A stretch of DNA of 64,000 bases from Myroides phaeus. GTDB lineage: Bacteria > Bacteroidota > Bacteroidia > Flavobacteriales > Flavobacteriaceae. The stretch covers positions 1,068,001-1,132,000 of the forward strand of contig NZ_CP047050.1 in assembly GCF_009799805.1 (NCBI RefSeq), in the 5' to 3' direction. This document shows, one piece after another, positions 34,164 to 44,569 of the stretch. Under the pieces are notes generated by a model. It was not told the DNA's origin, searched no databases, and worked only from the letters and a program-made list of their open reading frames with translations. A program made the position numbers and the translations under genes. Each line of letters opens with the position of its first letter. Position 1 is the stretch's first letter.

Positions 34164-34769
34164 TTATTTAGCTTCAGCAAATCTTCTTGAAACTTCAGCC
34201 CAGTTGATTACATTAAAGAAAGCAGTAATGTAGTCAGGTCTGCGGTTTTGGTAGTTTAGGTAATAAGCATGTTCCCAAACATCCATTCCTAAAATTGGAG
34301 TACCACCACAAGCAACACCTGGCATTAATGGGTTGTCTTGGTTTGGAGTACCACAAACGTCTAATTTACCGTCTTTAACACATAACCAAGCCCATCCAGA
34401 ACCAAATTGAGAAGCACCAGCTTTAGAGAAAGCTTCTTTGAAGTTAGCAAAAGAACCAAAGTCTTTATTGATTGCTTCAGCTAATTCTCCTGTAGGTTCT
34501 CCACCACCATTAGGTGTCATTACAGTCCAGAATAAGTTGTGGTTATAGAAACCTCCACCGTTGTTACGTACAGCAGCCTTAGTCATATCTAAATTCTTAA
34601 GGATTTCCTCAATAGACTTTCCTTCTAATTCAGTTCCAGCGATAGCTGCGTTTAAGTTAGTAGTGTAAGCATTGTGGTGTTTTGTATGGTGGATTTCCAT
34701 AGTACGTGCATCAATATTTGGTTCTAATGCATCGTACGCATACGGTAGATTTGGTAATTCGAAAGCCAT
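34164..34769 (-). CDS. Superoxide dismutase (Fe/Mn family)
   Basis: The 201-residue enzyme has the metal ligands H27 ([12 protein letters not shown]), a second His in [13 protein letters not shown], and Asp and His in [19 protein letters not shown] is the usual beta-strand. It converts superoxide to O2 and H2O2. It has no signal peptide, so it is cytoplasmic. Sequence alone does not decide between Fe, Mn or cambialistic metal use; the several cysteines ([16 protein letters not shown]) are less common. Confidence 0.95.
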   Translation of the reverse strand: MAFELPNLPYAYDALEPNIDARTMEIHHTKHHNAYTTNLNAAIAGTELEGKSIEEILKNLDMTKAAVRNNGGGFYNHNLFWTVMTPNGGGEPTGELAEAINKDFGSFANFKEAFSKAGASQFGSGWAWLCVKDGKLDVCGTPNQDNPLMPGVACGGTPILGMDVWEHAYYLNYQNRRPDYITAFFNVINWAEVSRRFAEAK

Positions 34770-34879
34770 AATTCGTATTATTTAAAGATTAGTATTATTT
34801 TTATTTCAAATTTAAACATTTTATGCTTAATAGCGAAAAGTTGTATGTTTAATAAAAGTTAATGCTTAACGAATTTATA

Positions 34880-37800
34880 ATGTCTGATAAAGCCTCATTT
34901 TCAATATATAACGCCTCTGCAGGATCAGGGAAAACACATACTTTAGTAAAAGAATACCTCAAAATCTTGTTGTTAGACAGGCAAGATGATGCGTATAAGA
35001 AGATTTTAGCAATCACTTTTACAAATAAAGCGGTAGCAGAAATGAAGACAAGGGTTGTTTCTTGTCTAAATGGTTTCTCTCAAGAGATTGTTCCAGAGAA
35101 ATATATTGGAATGTTTGATCAAGTTTTAGAAGAGACAGGGTTAAAAGCTGATTTTGTAAAAGCGAAGTCAGGAAGAATTATCAAAAGTATTATTCATAAT
35201 TATGCTTCATTTGATATTTCGACAATTGATAAGTTTACGCATAAGGTTATCAGATCATTTGCATTTGATTTAGAATTGCCAATGTCTTTTGAGGTGTCAT
35301 TAGACTCAGATGAGTTGTTGCAAGAAGCAGTAGATGCTGTGATATCTAAAGCAGGAATAGATATGGAGCTAACAGACTTATTAGTAGATTTCTCTATTGA
35401 TAAGGCTGATAATGATAAAAGTTGGGACATTAGTAAGGAGTTGAAAGACGTAGGAGCTTTGTTATTAAATGAAAATAACAGAGATGAGATTGCTTTGTTT
35501 TCGGAAAAAACATTAGAAGACTTTGTGAAAGTTCGAGATTTTTTGAGAAAAGAAATAAAGCGAATTACAGAAGCAACAAAAGAGCTTGGACAGTCTATTT
35601 TAGATTTGATTGAGGCAAAAGGAATAGATAAGACTTCTTTCTCAGGACAATATTTTGTTAAGCACGTTGAAAGAGTTGTTTTAGATACTGTTGGTGAAAC
35701 TAAGCGATACCATGAATTTGATGAAGTTAAGATTAAGAAAGGAGCTAAAGATACAGAGCTGATAGAGGCGTATGTTGGAGATTTTTTAAAAATTTTAGCA
35801 GAAGTATATAGCAAATATGCTAAACGAGCTTTTTATCAAGCGTTTCTAAAGAACTTGACTCCACTTTCACTATTGAATACACTTGGATTGGAAATGGATA
35901 AGATTCAAGAAGAAAAAAATATATTGTCAATAACTCAGTTTAATGCAATTATTCACGAAGAAATACAGAATCAACCTGCGCCTTTTATTTATGAACGATT
36001 AGGAGAGAGGTATCATCACTTTTTCATAGATGAGTTTCAGGATACTTCAGAGATGCAATGGCAAAACTTAGTGCCTTTGATTGATAATGCATTGGCAGGC
36101 GAAGATTTAACTGGTACAAAAGGTAGCTTGATGATTGTAGGTGATCCAAAGCAGTCAATTTATAGATGGCGTGGAGGAAAGGCAGAGCAGTTTATAGCAT
36201 TGAGTAAAGATGAAAATCCTTTTTCTAATCCAGATAAGCAGACTGTAAATCTTGGAAAGAATTACCGTAGTTATGCTGAAGTTATAAACTTTAATAATGA
36301 TTTATTTAAAGATATCTCGAGAAACTTTATAAACGAAGATTATAAGGATTTATATGAAAATAATAGTTATCAAGAGGTTAATAGTAAGTCAGGAGGATAT
36401 GTATCGATTGAGTTTTTAGAAAAGGAAAAAAATATAGAAGATGAATCAGTTGAAAAAGACGAACAATACGCTAAAGCAACGTTAGATACTATTCATAAGA
36501 TTTTAGAGCAAGGGTTCGATTTAAAGGATATTGTTATTTTAACTCGAAAGAGAAATCACGGAGTTGTTTTGGCAAATTATCTGACAGAAAATGGTGTTGA
36601 GATTTTGTCTTCAGATTCATTGTTGATTAATAACGCCAGTGAGGTTAGGTTAATTATCAATGTTTTACGTTACTTAAAAAATGATAAAGATTTAGAAGCG
36701 AAGATGATGCTTCTTTATTATGTAGCAAGTAAAAAGAACCTTGGTGAAACGAAGCATGATTTCATTAAAGAAGGATTAGTAATTAGTGATGAAGAAGAAT
36801 TTGGTGATTGGTTGAATTCACAATTAATACCAATTTCGTTTAATACATGTCGCGCTAAATCTTTGTATGACGCTGTAGAAGCCATTGTTCATGCTTTTAT
36901 GCCAGAAAAGAGTACTAATTCATATGTATTATACTTTTTAGACTTAGTATTAGAGAAAAGTTTAAAGAGTCAGTTTGGTATAAGTGATTTTATAGACTAT
37001 TGGAATACCAATTATCAAAAGTTTAGTATTCCGACACCAGAAGGAAGGAATGCCGTACAGATTATGACAATTCACAAGTCAAAGGGATTGGAGTTTCCTG
37101 TAGTGATATTCCCTTTTGCAGAAGAAGATTATTCAAGACCAAGTAGAGACAAGCTCTGGATTGATATAGACTCACAAGAAGATAATATAGCTTTTCCGAA
37201 AGCGCTGGTTGATTCAAAAAAAGAAGTAGTAGAGTATGGGCATCTTGCACAAGAACTTTATGAACGAAAAGAACAAGAGATGCTTTTAGATAATGTTAAT
37301 GTGTTATATGTTGCATTGACAAGAGCAGAAGAACAATTGTATGTTATAAGCTATAAAAATGTATCGACAAAAGGAGAGTTTAAAAATAACTTATCTAAGT
37401 TCTTTCTCGATTTCTTGTTTTCAAAAGGGGTATATAATGATGTTGACTTAAAGTATAGTTTTGGAGAACCAAAACGACTATCAATTCCCCAAGGTAAGAT
37501 AGAGGGAGAAGATAGTAAGCTGATAATGCCAGTAAAAGAGATCTTGAATTTTGATGCAATTAAGATTGCTCAACGAGAAGCCTTGATGTGGGATTCTACA
37601 AATTTACAAGCTATTGAATACGGGAATTTAGTTCATAAGTTGATGTCTTTTGTAACTTCTTATAAAGATGTGGATAAAGTAGTTCAGCAAGGGTTAGAAA
37701 ATGGATTAATTCAAGAGGGTCAGAAAGAATATTTTAATAAGATTATAGCAAGTATTGTTTCTCATCCAGCGTTAACTGATTTCTTTTTAGAAGATAATAT

Positions 37801-38032
37801 TGTTTATAATGAGCGAGTTATAATTGAACAATCTAAAAGGAATACGATTCCAGATAGGGTGGTTGTCCGAGGAAAAGAAGCAATGGTCTTAGACTATAAA
37901 ACAGGGAAAGAAGAGGAGAAGTATAAACAACAAGTGAATACTTATGCCAAGTCATTAGAAGAAATGGGGTATAATGTAGTTAAAAAGGTACTACTATATA
38001 CCGGAGAAGATTTAAAAATAATACATTTGTAG
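34880..38032 (+). CDS. AddA/RecB-like UvrD helicase with PD-(D/E)xK nuclease
   Basis: From the ATG at 34880 the protein has 1050 residues; an ATG six codons earlier (34862) is less likely since MSDKASFSIYN directly precedes the Walker A motif ASAGSGKT (12-19). Superfamily 1 motifs follow: FIDEFQDTSEMQW (Walker B), MIVGDPKQSIYRWRGG, TIHKSKGLEFPVVIF and YVALTRAEEQLY. A C-terminal nuclease has VLDYKTGK (D1005, K1007). It resembles the AddA subunit of the AddAB helicase-nuclease that processes double-strand ends for RecA. The AddB-like partner lies 2.8 kb downstream, split off by kbl and an OmpA gene. Confidence 0.9.
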   Translation: MSDKASFSIYNASAGSGKTHTLVKEYLKILLLDRQDDAYKKILAITFTNKAVAEMKTRVVSCLNGFSQEIVPEKYIGMFDQVLEETGLKADFVKAKSGRIIKSIIHNYASFDISTIDKFTHKVIRSFAFDLELPMSFEVSLDSDELLQEAVDAVISKAGIDMELTDLLVDFSIDKADNDKSWDISKELKDVGALLLNENNRDEIALFSEKTLEDFVKVRDFLRKEIKRITEATKELGQSILDLIEAKGIDKTSFSGQYFVKHVERVVLDTVGETKRYHEFDEVKIKKGAKDTELIEAYVGDFLKILAEVYSKYAKRAFYQAFLKNLTPLSLLNTLGLEMDKIQEEKNILSITQFNAIIHEEIQNQPAPFIYERLGERYHHFFIDEFQDTSEMQWQNLVPLIDNALAGEDLTGTKGSLMIVGDPKQSIYRWRGGKAEQFIALSKDENPFSNPDKQTVNLGKNYRSYAEVINFNNDLFKDISRNFINEDYKDLYENNSYQEVNSKSGGYVSIEFLEKEKNIEDESVEKDEQYAKATLDTIHKILEQGFDLKDIVILTRKRNHGVVLANYLTENGVEILSSDSLLINNASEVRLIINVLRYLKNDKDLEAKMMLLYYVASKKNLGETKHDFIKEGLVISDEEEFGDWLNSQLIPISFNTCRAKSLYDAVEAIVHAFMPEKSTNSYVLYFLDLVLEKSLKSQFGISDFIDYWNTNYQKFSIPTPEGRNAVQIMTIHKSKGLEFPVVIFPFAEEDYSRPSRDKLWIDIDSQEDNIAFPKALVDSKKEVVEYGHLAQELYERKEQEMLLDNVNVLYVALTRAEEQLYVISYKNVSTKGEFKNNLSKFFLDFLFSKGVYNDVDLKYSFGEPKRLSIPQGKIEGEDSKLIMPVKEILNFDAIKIAQREALMWDSTNLQAIEYGNLVHKLMSFVTSYKDVDKVVQQGLENGLIQEGQKEYFNKIIASIVSHPALTDFFLEDNIVYNERVIIEQSKRNTIPDRVVVRGKEAMVLDYKTGKEEEKYKQQVNTYAKSLEEMGYNVVKKVLLYTGEDLKIIHL

Positions 38033-38068
38033 TTATTGAGTATTTAACAAACGCTAAAAAATATAAGT

Positions 38069-39265
38069 ATGTACGGAGAAATTAAAGGTTATCTTCAAAA
38101 AGAATTAGCCGCTATTGAAGAGAATGGTTTATTTAAAAAAGAAAGAATCATCACTTCTCCACAAGGAGCAGAGATAACAGTATCTTCAGGAGATAAGGTT
38201 TTGAACTTTTGTGCAAATAACTATTTAGGATTGTCTTCTCATCCAGAAGTAATTCAAGCAGCAAAAGACACATTAGATACACATGGTTTTGGAATGTCTT
38301 CTGTTCGTTTTATTTGTGGAACTCAAGATATACATAAGCAATTAGAACAAACAGTTGCAGATTTCTATCAAACAGAAGATACAATTTTGTATGCTGCTGC
38401 ATTTGACGCAAATGGAGGGGTTTTCGAACCACTATTAAGTGCGGAAGACGCAATTATATCAGATAGTTTGAATCACGCTTCAATTATTGATGGAGTTCGT
38501 TTATGTAAAGCTGCTCGTTATCGTTATGAAAATAACAATATGGCAGAATTAGAAGAGCAATTAATTAAAGCAAATGAAGCAGGACATAGATTTAAAATCA
38601 TTGTAACAGATGGTGTTTTCTCAATGGATGGATTAGTGGCTCCTTTAGATAAGATTTGTGATTTAGCAGATAAATATGATGCTTTAGTAATGGTTGATGA
38701 ATGTCATGCAGCTGGATTTATTGGAGCAACAGGAAAGGGAACTTTAGAAGCTAAAAAAGTAATGGGACGTGTAGATATTATTACAGGTACTTTCGGAAAA
38801 GCTCTTGGAGGTGCGATGGGAGGATATACTACAGGTAAGAAAGAGATTATTGAGTTATTAAGACAACGTTCTCGTCCATATTTATTTTCAAATTCATTAG
38901 CACCGATGATTGTTGGTGCATCGTTGAAAGTTTTTGAATTATTAAAGAATGATACTTCTTTACGCGATAAGTTAGAATGGAATACAAATTATTTCAAAAA
39001 AGGAATGAAAGAAGCAGGTTTTGATATCATTGATGGAGACTCTGCAATTGTGCCTGTAATGCTTTATGATGCAAAATTATCACAAGATATGGCCAATAAA
39101 CTACTTGAAAAGGGAGTTTATGTGACAGGATTCTTCTATCCAGTAGTACCACAAGGTAAGGCGAGAATACGTGTTCAACTATCTGCAGCACATACGCAAA
39201 GTCACTTAGACAAAGCGATTGAAGCATTTGTAACAGTTGGAAAAGAGTTAAAAGTGATTTCTTAA
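38069..39265 (+). CDS. kbl: Glycine C-acetyltransferase (2-amino-3-ketobutyrate CoA ligase)
   Basis: The 398-residue enzyme is a PLP-dependent alpha-oxoamine synthase with [26 protein letters not shown] and the PLP lysine K244 (GTFGKALGG). The length and motif positions equal those of E. coli Kbl. It cleaves 2-amino-3-ketobutyrate to glycine and acetyl-CoA in threonine degradation; the partner tdh is not in this window. Close paralogues (serine palmitoyltransferase, 8-amino-7-oxononanoate synthase) share the fold, but the sequence best suits Kbl. Confidence 0.93.
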   Translation: MYGEIKGYLQKELAAIEENGLFKKERIITSPQGAEITVSSGDKVLNFCANNYLGLSSHPEVIQAAKDTLDTHGFGMSSVRFICGTQDIHKQLEQTVADFYQTEDTILYAAAFDANGGVFEPLLSAEDAIISDSLNHASIIDGVRLCKAARYRYENNNMAELEEQLIKANEAGHRFKIIVTDGVFSMDGLVAPLDKICDLADKYDALVMVDECHAAGFIGATGKGTLEAKKVMGRVDIITGTFGKALGGAMGGYTTGKKEIIELLRQRSRPYLFSNSLAPMIVGASLKVFELLKNDTSLRDKLEWNTNYFKKGMKEAGFDIIDGDSAIVPVMLYDAKLSQDMANKLLEKGVYVTGFFYPVVPQGKARIRVQLSAAHTQSHLDKAIEAFVTVGKELKVIS

Positions 39266-39308
39266 AATTCCCTATAAAAATAAAAAATGCTATTCTTAAC
39301 GAAATTTT

Positions 39309-39339
39309 TTGTAAATATTGTTTGAGAATTGTATTTTTG
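39309..39339 (+). promoter_or_regulatory. Bacteroidota-type promoter of the OmpA-like porin gene
   Basis: TTG (39309-39311), a 20-base spacer and TATTTTTG (39332-39339) match the consensus. The ATG is 34 bases downstream. Confidence 0.65.
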
Positions 39340-39373
39340 CTTATTATTACGGTAAAGTAAAAAATAAAAAGTT

Positions 39374-40765
39374 ATGAAACATCTCAACAAATTATTTGCA
39401 GCTGCAGTACTTTGCGCTGGGTTTACAGCCCATGCTCAGGATGCTGATCATCCATGGGCAGTGACTGTTGGAGCTAACGCAGTTAACACGAAAGTAAGTG
39501 CGGCTAAAGGCTTCTCACACAGAATGGGTGGTTATTTTAACACTAGTGATTGGAACATTCTTCCTTCAGTATCTTACTTAAACGTTGGAAGATACTTAGG
39601 AGATGGTTTCTCTATTGGAGTTGCTGGGTCAGTTAACAAAATTGACAAATTCATCAAAGATGAAAACGAAGGGTATGAAAAATATAACCCAGGGGATTTA
39701 ACTTATTACGGTATTGATGCTGAAGTTAAATACAGCTTTAAAGAAATTTTAAAATCAAAAGTAATTGATCCTTTCTTATTAGTAGGGGGAGGTTACACAT
39801 TTATGGGTGATGCAAGTGCAGGTACTGTGAATGGAGGTTTAGGATTAAACTTCTGGTTTACGCCAAACATTGCATTAACTCTACAATCTACTTATAAACA
39901 TTCATTTGATGATACAAGACTTCCAGATGTAGATGTTGCTTCACATATGCAACACTTTGCTGGTATTCGTTTCCAATTTGGAGGGAAAGACTCTGACGGA
40001 GATGGTATCTTAGATAAATATGATGAGTGTCCAGATGTACCTGGTTTAGCTGAGTTCAACGGATGTCCTGATACAGACGGTGACGGTATTCCAGATCATT
40101 TAGATGAGTGTCCAGACGTTCCTGGTTTACCAGAATTCAACGGATGTCCTGATACAGATGGAGACGGTATTCCAGATCATAAAGATGAGTGTCCAGATGT
40201 ACCTGGTTTAGCTGAGTTCAACGGATGTCCTGATACAGACGGTGACGGTGTGCCAGATCATTTAGATGAGTGTCCAGAAGTTCCTGGTCCAAAAGAAAAT
40301 AAAGGTTGTCCATGGCCAGATAGAGATGGTGATGGTGTGCCAGATCATTTAGACGAATGTCCAGATGTTCCTGGTCCAGCTTCAAACAATGGATGTCCTG
40401 AAATTAAAGAAGAGGCAGTAAAACAACTTAATGACTACGGTAAAACTATCTTATTCAATACAGGTAAATTTACTTTCCAAAATTCTTCTTACGCTGTTTT
40501 AGATAACATCGTTAAAATTATGAAAGAATACCCAACTGCTAAATTCCACATTGCTGGATATACTGACAGTACAGGATCTGACAGAATTAACGTGCCATTA
40601 TCTGATAATAGAGCTAACGCAGTTAAAGTTTATTTAATTGAGAAAGGTATCGACGCAAGCCGTTTAACTTCTAAAGGTTACGGTTCTGCTGATCCAATCG
40701 CTTCTAACAAAACAGTTAAAGGACGTGAGTTAAACAGACGTGTTGAAATTCAATTAAAAAAATAA
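39374..40765 (+). CDS. OmpA-family outer-membrane protein with thrombospondin type-3 repeats
   Basis: The 463-residue protein has a signal peptide (about 1-21, FTAHAQ), an eight-strand OmpA-like barrel (about 22-205), about five calcium-binding TSP type-3 repeats (about 208-345, units like [17 protein letters not shown]) and a C-terminal OmpA peptidoglycan-binding domain ([38 protein letters not shown]). It anchors the outer membrane to the wall and is probably abundant, having a consensus promoter and a strong terminator. The repeats should rigidify with Ca2+. Confidence 0.92.
   Translation: MKHLNKLFAAAVLCAGFTAHAQDADHPWAVTVGANAVNTKVSAAKGFSHRMGGYFNTSDWNILPSVSYLNVGRYLGDGFSIGVAGSVNKIDKFIKDENEGYEKYNPGDLTYYGIDAEVKYSFKEILKSKVIDPFLLVGGGYTFMGDASAGTVNGGLGLNFWFTPNIALTLQSTYKHSFDDTRLPDVDVASHMQHFAGIRFQFGGKDSDGDGILDKYDECPDVPGLAEFNGCPDTDGDGIPDHLDECPDVPGLPEFNGCPDTDGDGIPDHKDECPDVPGLAEFNGCPDTDGDGVPDHLDECPEVPGPKENKGCPWPDRDGDGVPDHLDECPDVPGPASNNGCPEIKEEAVKQLNDYGKTILFNTGKFTFQNSSYAVLDNIVKIMKEYPTAKFHIAGYTDSTGSDRINVPLSDNRANAVKVYLIEKGIDASRLTSKGYGSADPIASNKTVKGRELNRRVEIQLKK
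39994..40406 (+). repeat. Near-identical 81-bp coding repeats (TSP3 units)
   Basis: The repeats within the OmpA gene have an 81-base (27-codon) period. The first and third units are identical over a long stretch (starting near 40021 and 40183, 162 bases apart); later units diverge. Such identity makes copy-number change by slippage or recombination likely. Confidence 0.85.
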
Positions 40766-40793
40766 TTGATTTAAACGTCATATAATTATAAGG

Positions 40794-40826
40794 AAACGCT
40801 TCGAGTTAATCGAAGCGTTTTTTTTA
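40794..40826 (+). terminator. Terminator of the OmpA-like gene
   Basis: AACGCTTCGA and TCGAAGCGTT flank GTTAA, followed by eight T. Confidence 0.9.
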
Positions 40827-40838
40827 TATCTTTATTTT

Positions 40839-43601
40839 ATGAATACAACTTCTTTTTTAGATAAATTGAGCGCTCAGATAAAGGAAGATTTTCCTTTGTC
40901 TATGAATGATTTAGTCATTGTACTTCCCAATAAAAGGGCTAAAATATTTTTGTTAGAAGATTTAAAAAAATATTATAATACAAGTGTTTTTGCACCTGAA
41001 ATTATTAGTATTGAAGACTTGATACAAAGTTTGTCAGGTATTCGTGCTATTGATTCAATAGAACTATTGTTTGAATTCTATATAGTGTATAGAGATATCC
41101 ATGGGGAAGCTGCACAAGATTTTGACCATTTTGCAAATTGGGCAAAAATGTTATTACAAGATTTCAATGAAGTTGACAGATATCTATTAGATCCTAATTA
41201 TGTTTTTTCATATTTAAAAAATATTGAAGATATAAAGCATTGGTCATTAGATCCTGAGCAAAAGACTGACTTGATTAGTAGTTATTTAGAATTTTGGGAT
41301 AAAATGCCTTTGTATTATGATAAGCTTTATACTCGATTGATTGAAAAGAATATAGGGTATCAAGGATTGATCTATAGAGAAGCTGTAAATAAGCATAAAG
41401 AGTTCATTAAGGCAAATAATAAACAATATTATTTTGCTGGTTTTAACGCTCTTAATGCTGCGGAAGAAGTTATTATTCAGTATATTCTACTTGAAAAGAG
41501 AGGGAAGGTTTTTTGGGATATTGATCAATATTTTATGAATGATCCCTATCATGATGCAGGGTTATTTTTGCGTAGAATTAAGAGGAATTGGTCTCATTAT
41601 CAAAGGAATCCTTTTGAATGGATTGTAGATGAGTTCTCTCAAGAAAAAAATATTACAGTAATTCAAACACCTAAAAGTGTAGGTCAAGCTAAAATAGCTG
41701 GACAAATTGTAGAATCTATCTTAGATAATAGTCCTAAGTTAGAGAAAGTTGCAGTGGTTTTAGGAGAGGAGAACTTATTGTTACCTGTTTTGCATAGTTT
41801 GCCAAATCAAGTTAGTAGTTTGAATATTACAATGGGGTATAGTGGAAATAGTAATCCTGTACAGATTCTATTAAATAAGATATTCAAGATGCATTTATCT
41901 GCCATTAGAAGATCCGGAAAGCAGTATGTCGTTTATTATAAAGAGATTTTAGATGTATTAAGTAATCCAATATTGAATGTTGTTATTTCTGGTGAATCTA
42001 TTGTCAAGGAAATTAATAATAAGAATATGACTTTCTTTACGCTTAATAGATTTGAAGAATGGATTAATGATACTACTTCTCCTTTGAGAAAGCTTGTTTT
42101 TGAATCATGGAAAGAGAAGTCTCCTTTGGATATTCTTCAAACTTTAATAGATATTGTTCTTGTAATTAAAAATAATCTTAACGATGAAATTGATAGTGAG
42201 CGGTTAAGTAAGACTTTTTTGTATTCGGCTTATCAAATGCTAAATCGACTTATTTCATACTGTCAAAAGTATAGTTTTATTACAAGTTTTGAAACTCTAT
42301 ACGCTTTATATAAACAAGTTATGGATATGGCAGAGGTGTCTTTTGAAGGAGAGCCTTTGCAAGGACTTCAAGTAATGGGGGTTTTAGAGAGTAGAGTTTT
42401 AGATTTTGATACAGTGATAGTTACTTCTGTAAATGAGGGTAAGTTTCCTGCTGGAAAGTCTCAAAACTCCTTTATACCATATGATATAAAACGTGAAATA
42501 GGATTGCCTACTTATAAAGAGAAGGATGCTATTTATAGTTATCACTTCTATCATTTGTTATTACGTGCTAAAAATGTTTATTTAATCTATAATTCTCAAG
42601 CTGATGGTATGGATGCAGGTGAGAAAAGTAGATTTTTGACGCAGTTAGAAGTTGAGCAATGTAATAATCACAAAGTTGAGTATGTTACATATTCAGCTGA
42701 TTTACCAGATAAAGCATACGAAGCAATTGAAATTCCTAAATCATCAAAGCTACAAGAGGAGCTAAAAGAAATTTCAATTGGTAAAGGTTTTTCTCCTTCA
42801 GCTTTGTCAAACTATTTACGTAATCCAATACAGTTTTATATGCAACGAGTTTTACGTATACGTGAGGTAGAGGAGGTGGAAGAAAGCGTTGCTTTGAATA
42901 CTTTAGGAACCATTATTCACAATGCTTTAGAGAATTTATATAAACCTTTTGTAGGTGCAAGATTAACTATTCCGATTATACGTGAGATACAAAAACAGGC
43001 AGATAATGAAGTTCAAACCCAATTTGAAGAAGTTTACAATAGTGATAAAGAGAAAATGGGAAAGAATCTTTTAGCTTTTGAGGTGGCTAAAAGAAATGTA
43101 TATCATTTTTTAAATGAAGAGGTTAGTAGATTAGAAAAGGGAGATGATGTATTGTTATTAGAGCTTGAAACAGAGTTAAAGCTGACATTAGAAGATAGTC
43201 GTTTGCCATATCCAGTTAATTTATTTGGTTTCGTAGATAGAATTGAAGAGAGAAATGGGGTAATACGTATTATAGATTATAAAAGTGGGAAAGTAGAGTC
43301 AAATAATGTTAAGTTAAGTACATGGGAAGGTTTGACATTAGATTTAAAAAACGATAAGATTATTCAGCTTCTATGCTATGCATTAATGTATGCCCAAGGA
43401 GATGAGAATAAGTCTTTTGAAGCTGGAATTTATTCGTTTAAGAATAGACGTGAAGGATTTCTTTTCTTTGGTGTTCGTAATGGGAAAGAAATTGATCATA
43501 GCATTACAAGTGAGACGTTATCTTTTTTTAAAGAAGAGTTAGTAACTTTGATATTGACAATCTTAAATCCAAAAGAAAGTTTCTTAGAAGAAATAAAATA
43601 G
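40839..43601 (+). CDS. AddB-like PD-(D/E)xK nuclease protein
   Basis: The 920-residue protein has an inactive-helicase-like body (VLPNKRAKIFLLEDL near the N-terminus, LQVMGVLESRVLDFDTVIVTSVNEGKFP around 510-545) and a C-terminal nuclease with IIDYKSGK (D813, K815). This layout matches AddB, the second subunit of AddAB. The iron-sulfur cysteines of Bacillus AddB are not visible: the segment SALSNYLRNPIQFYMQ has Asn at the usual Cys, and the C-terminus has no Cys cluster. It starts thirteen bases after the OmpA terminator. Confidence 0.85.
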   Translation: MNTTSFLDKLSAQIKEDFPLSMNDLVIVLPNKRAKIFLLEDLKKYYNTSVFAPEIISIEDLIQSLSGIRAIDSIELLFEFYIVYRDIHGEAAQDFDHFANWAKMLLQDFNEVDRYLLDPNYVFSYLKNIEDIKHWSLDPEQKTDLISSYLEFWDKMPLYYDKLYTRLIEKNIGYQGLIYREAVNKHKEFIKANNKQYYFAGFNALNAAEEVIIQYILLEKRGKVFWDIDQYFMNDPYHDAGLFLRRIKRNWSHYQRNPFEWIVDEFSQEKNITVIQTPKSVGQAKIAGQIVESILDNSPKLEKVAVVLGEENLLLPVLHSLPNQVSSLNITMGYSGNSNPVQILLNKIFKMHLSAIRRSGKQYVVYYKEILDVLSNPILNVVISGESIVKEINNKNMTFFTLNRFEEWINDTTSPLRKLVFESWKEKSPLDILQTLIDIVLVIKNNLNDEIDSERLSKTFLYSAYQMLNRLISYCQKYSFITSFETLYALYKQVMDMAEVSFEGEPLQGLQVMGVLESRVLDFDTVIVTSVNEGKFPAGKSQNSFIPYDIKREIGLPTYKEKDAIYSYHFYHLLLRAKNVYLIYNSQADGMDAGEKSRFLTQLEVEQCNNHKVEYVTYSADLPDKAYEAIEIPKSSKLQEELKEISIGKGFSPSALSNYLRNPIQFYMQRVLRIREVEEVEESVALNTLGTIIHNALENLYKPFVGARLTIPIIREIQKQADNEVQTQFEEVYNSDKEKMGKNLLAFEVAKRNVYHFLNEEVSRLEKGDDVLLLELETELKLTLEDSRLPYPVNLFGFVDRIEERNGVIRIIDYKSGKVESNNVKLSTWEGLTLDLKNDKIIQLLCYALMYAQGDENKSFEAGIYSFKNRREGFLFFGVRNGKEIDHSITSETLSFFKEELVTLILTILNPKESFLEEIK

Positions 43602-43640
43602 GAAAGGAGAGGTGTGCAGCACCTCTCCTTTCCTATTTTA
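43602..43640. terminator. Bidirectional terminator
   Basis: GGAAAGGAGAGGTG and CACCTCTCCTTTCC form a perfect 14-bp stem around TGCAG. It separates the addB-like gene from the convergent hydrolase. Confidence 0.9.
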
Positions 43641-44415
43641 AAAATGTTTTTAATGCGGTCAATAATTCTTCTTTAGCTTCAATATGTAACATGTGTCCAC
43701 CATTTAGAGTAATTAAATCATCGTTTTTGTTGTCAATTTGAGTGATGGTGTCATCGTATACCATAACTGGATCTTTGTCTCCAAGTATAAATTGTATTTT
43801 AAATGGAGCAAAATGTAATAAGACTTCGCGATCTGTTCTCGTTTTCATTCCTTCTAAAGCAGCTACAATGCCTTGTACAGGTGTTGTAAGAGCATTATTT
43901 AGATGTTGTTCAATTTCAGTTACTTTTGATGTTCTAATATGGAGTTGAAATTGATTTCCAACAGCCATTTTGACGAAGAGGTCACTATTTTTCTTTATTA
44001 TCTCTATGGCTCTATCTCTATTTTTCTTTTTTTCAGAAGGATCTGCTCTTGTTGTTGAGGCAACTAATATTACTTTTTTTACAAAATCGGGATAAAGCTC
44101 TCCAAAAGCTAAAGCTACATATCCCCCCATAGAATGACCAATAAGCGTGACTTTTTTTAGGTTTAAATGAGAAATAACTGCAAAAACAGCATCTGCCATA
44201 TCTTCCATGCTATGGATATATCCAATACAGTCTGTTTTTCCATGTCCTAATAAGTCAATAGAAATTACACGATATTTTTTGGATAGACTTTCTATGTAAT
44301 AGTTCCACATTGTTGCGTTTTCAAGAAAACCATGTAAGAATATTAAGGAGCTTCCTTTTCCTTTGTCTATAAACGCAAGGTCAATGTTTTTGTAATTTAT
44401 CTTGATTAATCCCAT
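43633..44415 (-). CDS. Alpha/beta-fold hydrolase
   Basis: The 260-residue protein shows the alpha/beta hydrolase landmarks: oxyanion region FLHGFLENATMW, nucleophile elbow LIGHSMGGYVAL, the acid Asp in LGDKDPVM and the His in GGHMLHIEAKEEL. It has no signal peptide. Such proteins include esterases, menaquinone-pathway MenH and dehalogenases; the sequence does not decide. It is monocistronic and divergent from the ChaN-like gene. Confidence 0.88.
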   Translation of the reverse strand: MGLIKINYKNIDLAFIDKGKGSSLIFLHGFLENATMWNYYIESLSKKYRVISIDLLGHGKTDCIGYIHSMEDMADAVFAVISHLNLKKVTLIGHSMGGYVALAFGELYPDFVKKVILVASTTRADPSEKKKNRDRAIEIIKKNSDLFVKMAVGNQFQLHIRTSKVTEIEQHLNNALTTPVQGIVAALEGMKTRTDREVLLHFAPFKIQFILGDKDPVMVYDDTITQIDNKNDDLITLNGGHMLHIEAKEELLTALKTFLK

Positions 44416-44535
44416 TCTAACATATTTGTTTGCAAATTTATGAGTTCCCTTATATAATCAAAATAAAATTCAATATGTTGTCTGTCAAGTAATATATAAG
44501 TTTATTTAAATTCATTCTTAATTAAAGAAAGCTGT

Positions 44536-44543
44536 TATATTTG
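44536..44543 (+). promoter_or_regulatory. Possible -7 element (TATATTTG)
   Basis: This exact TAnnTTTG match lies 26 bases before the ChaN-like gene. The expected -33 position reads TTC rather than TTG. Confidence 0.35.
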
Positions 44544-44569
44544 TAACAAATCAAAAAAGTATAAAATAG

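Noticed and set aside
35200..35814. 204-codon frame opposite the AddA-like gene
   Set aside because: It is Ser-rich antisense translation of a clear helicase gene and shows no motif.
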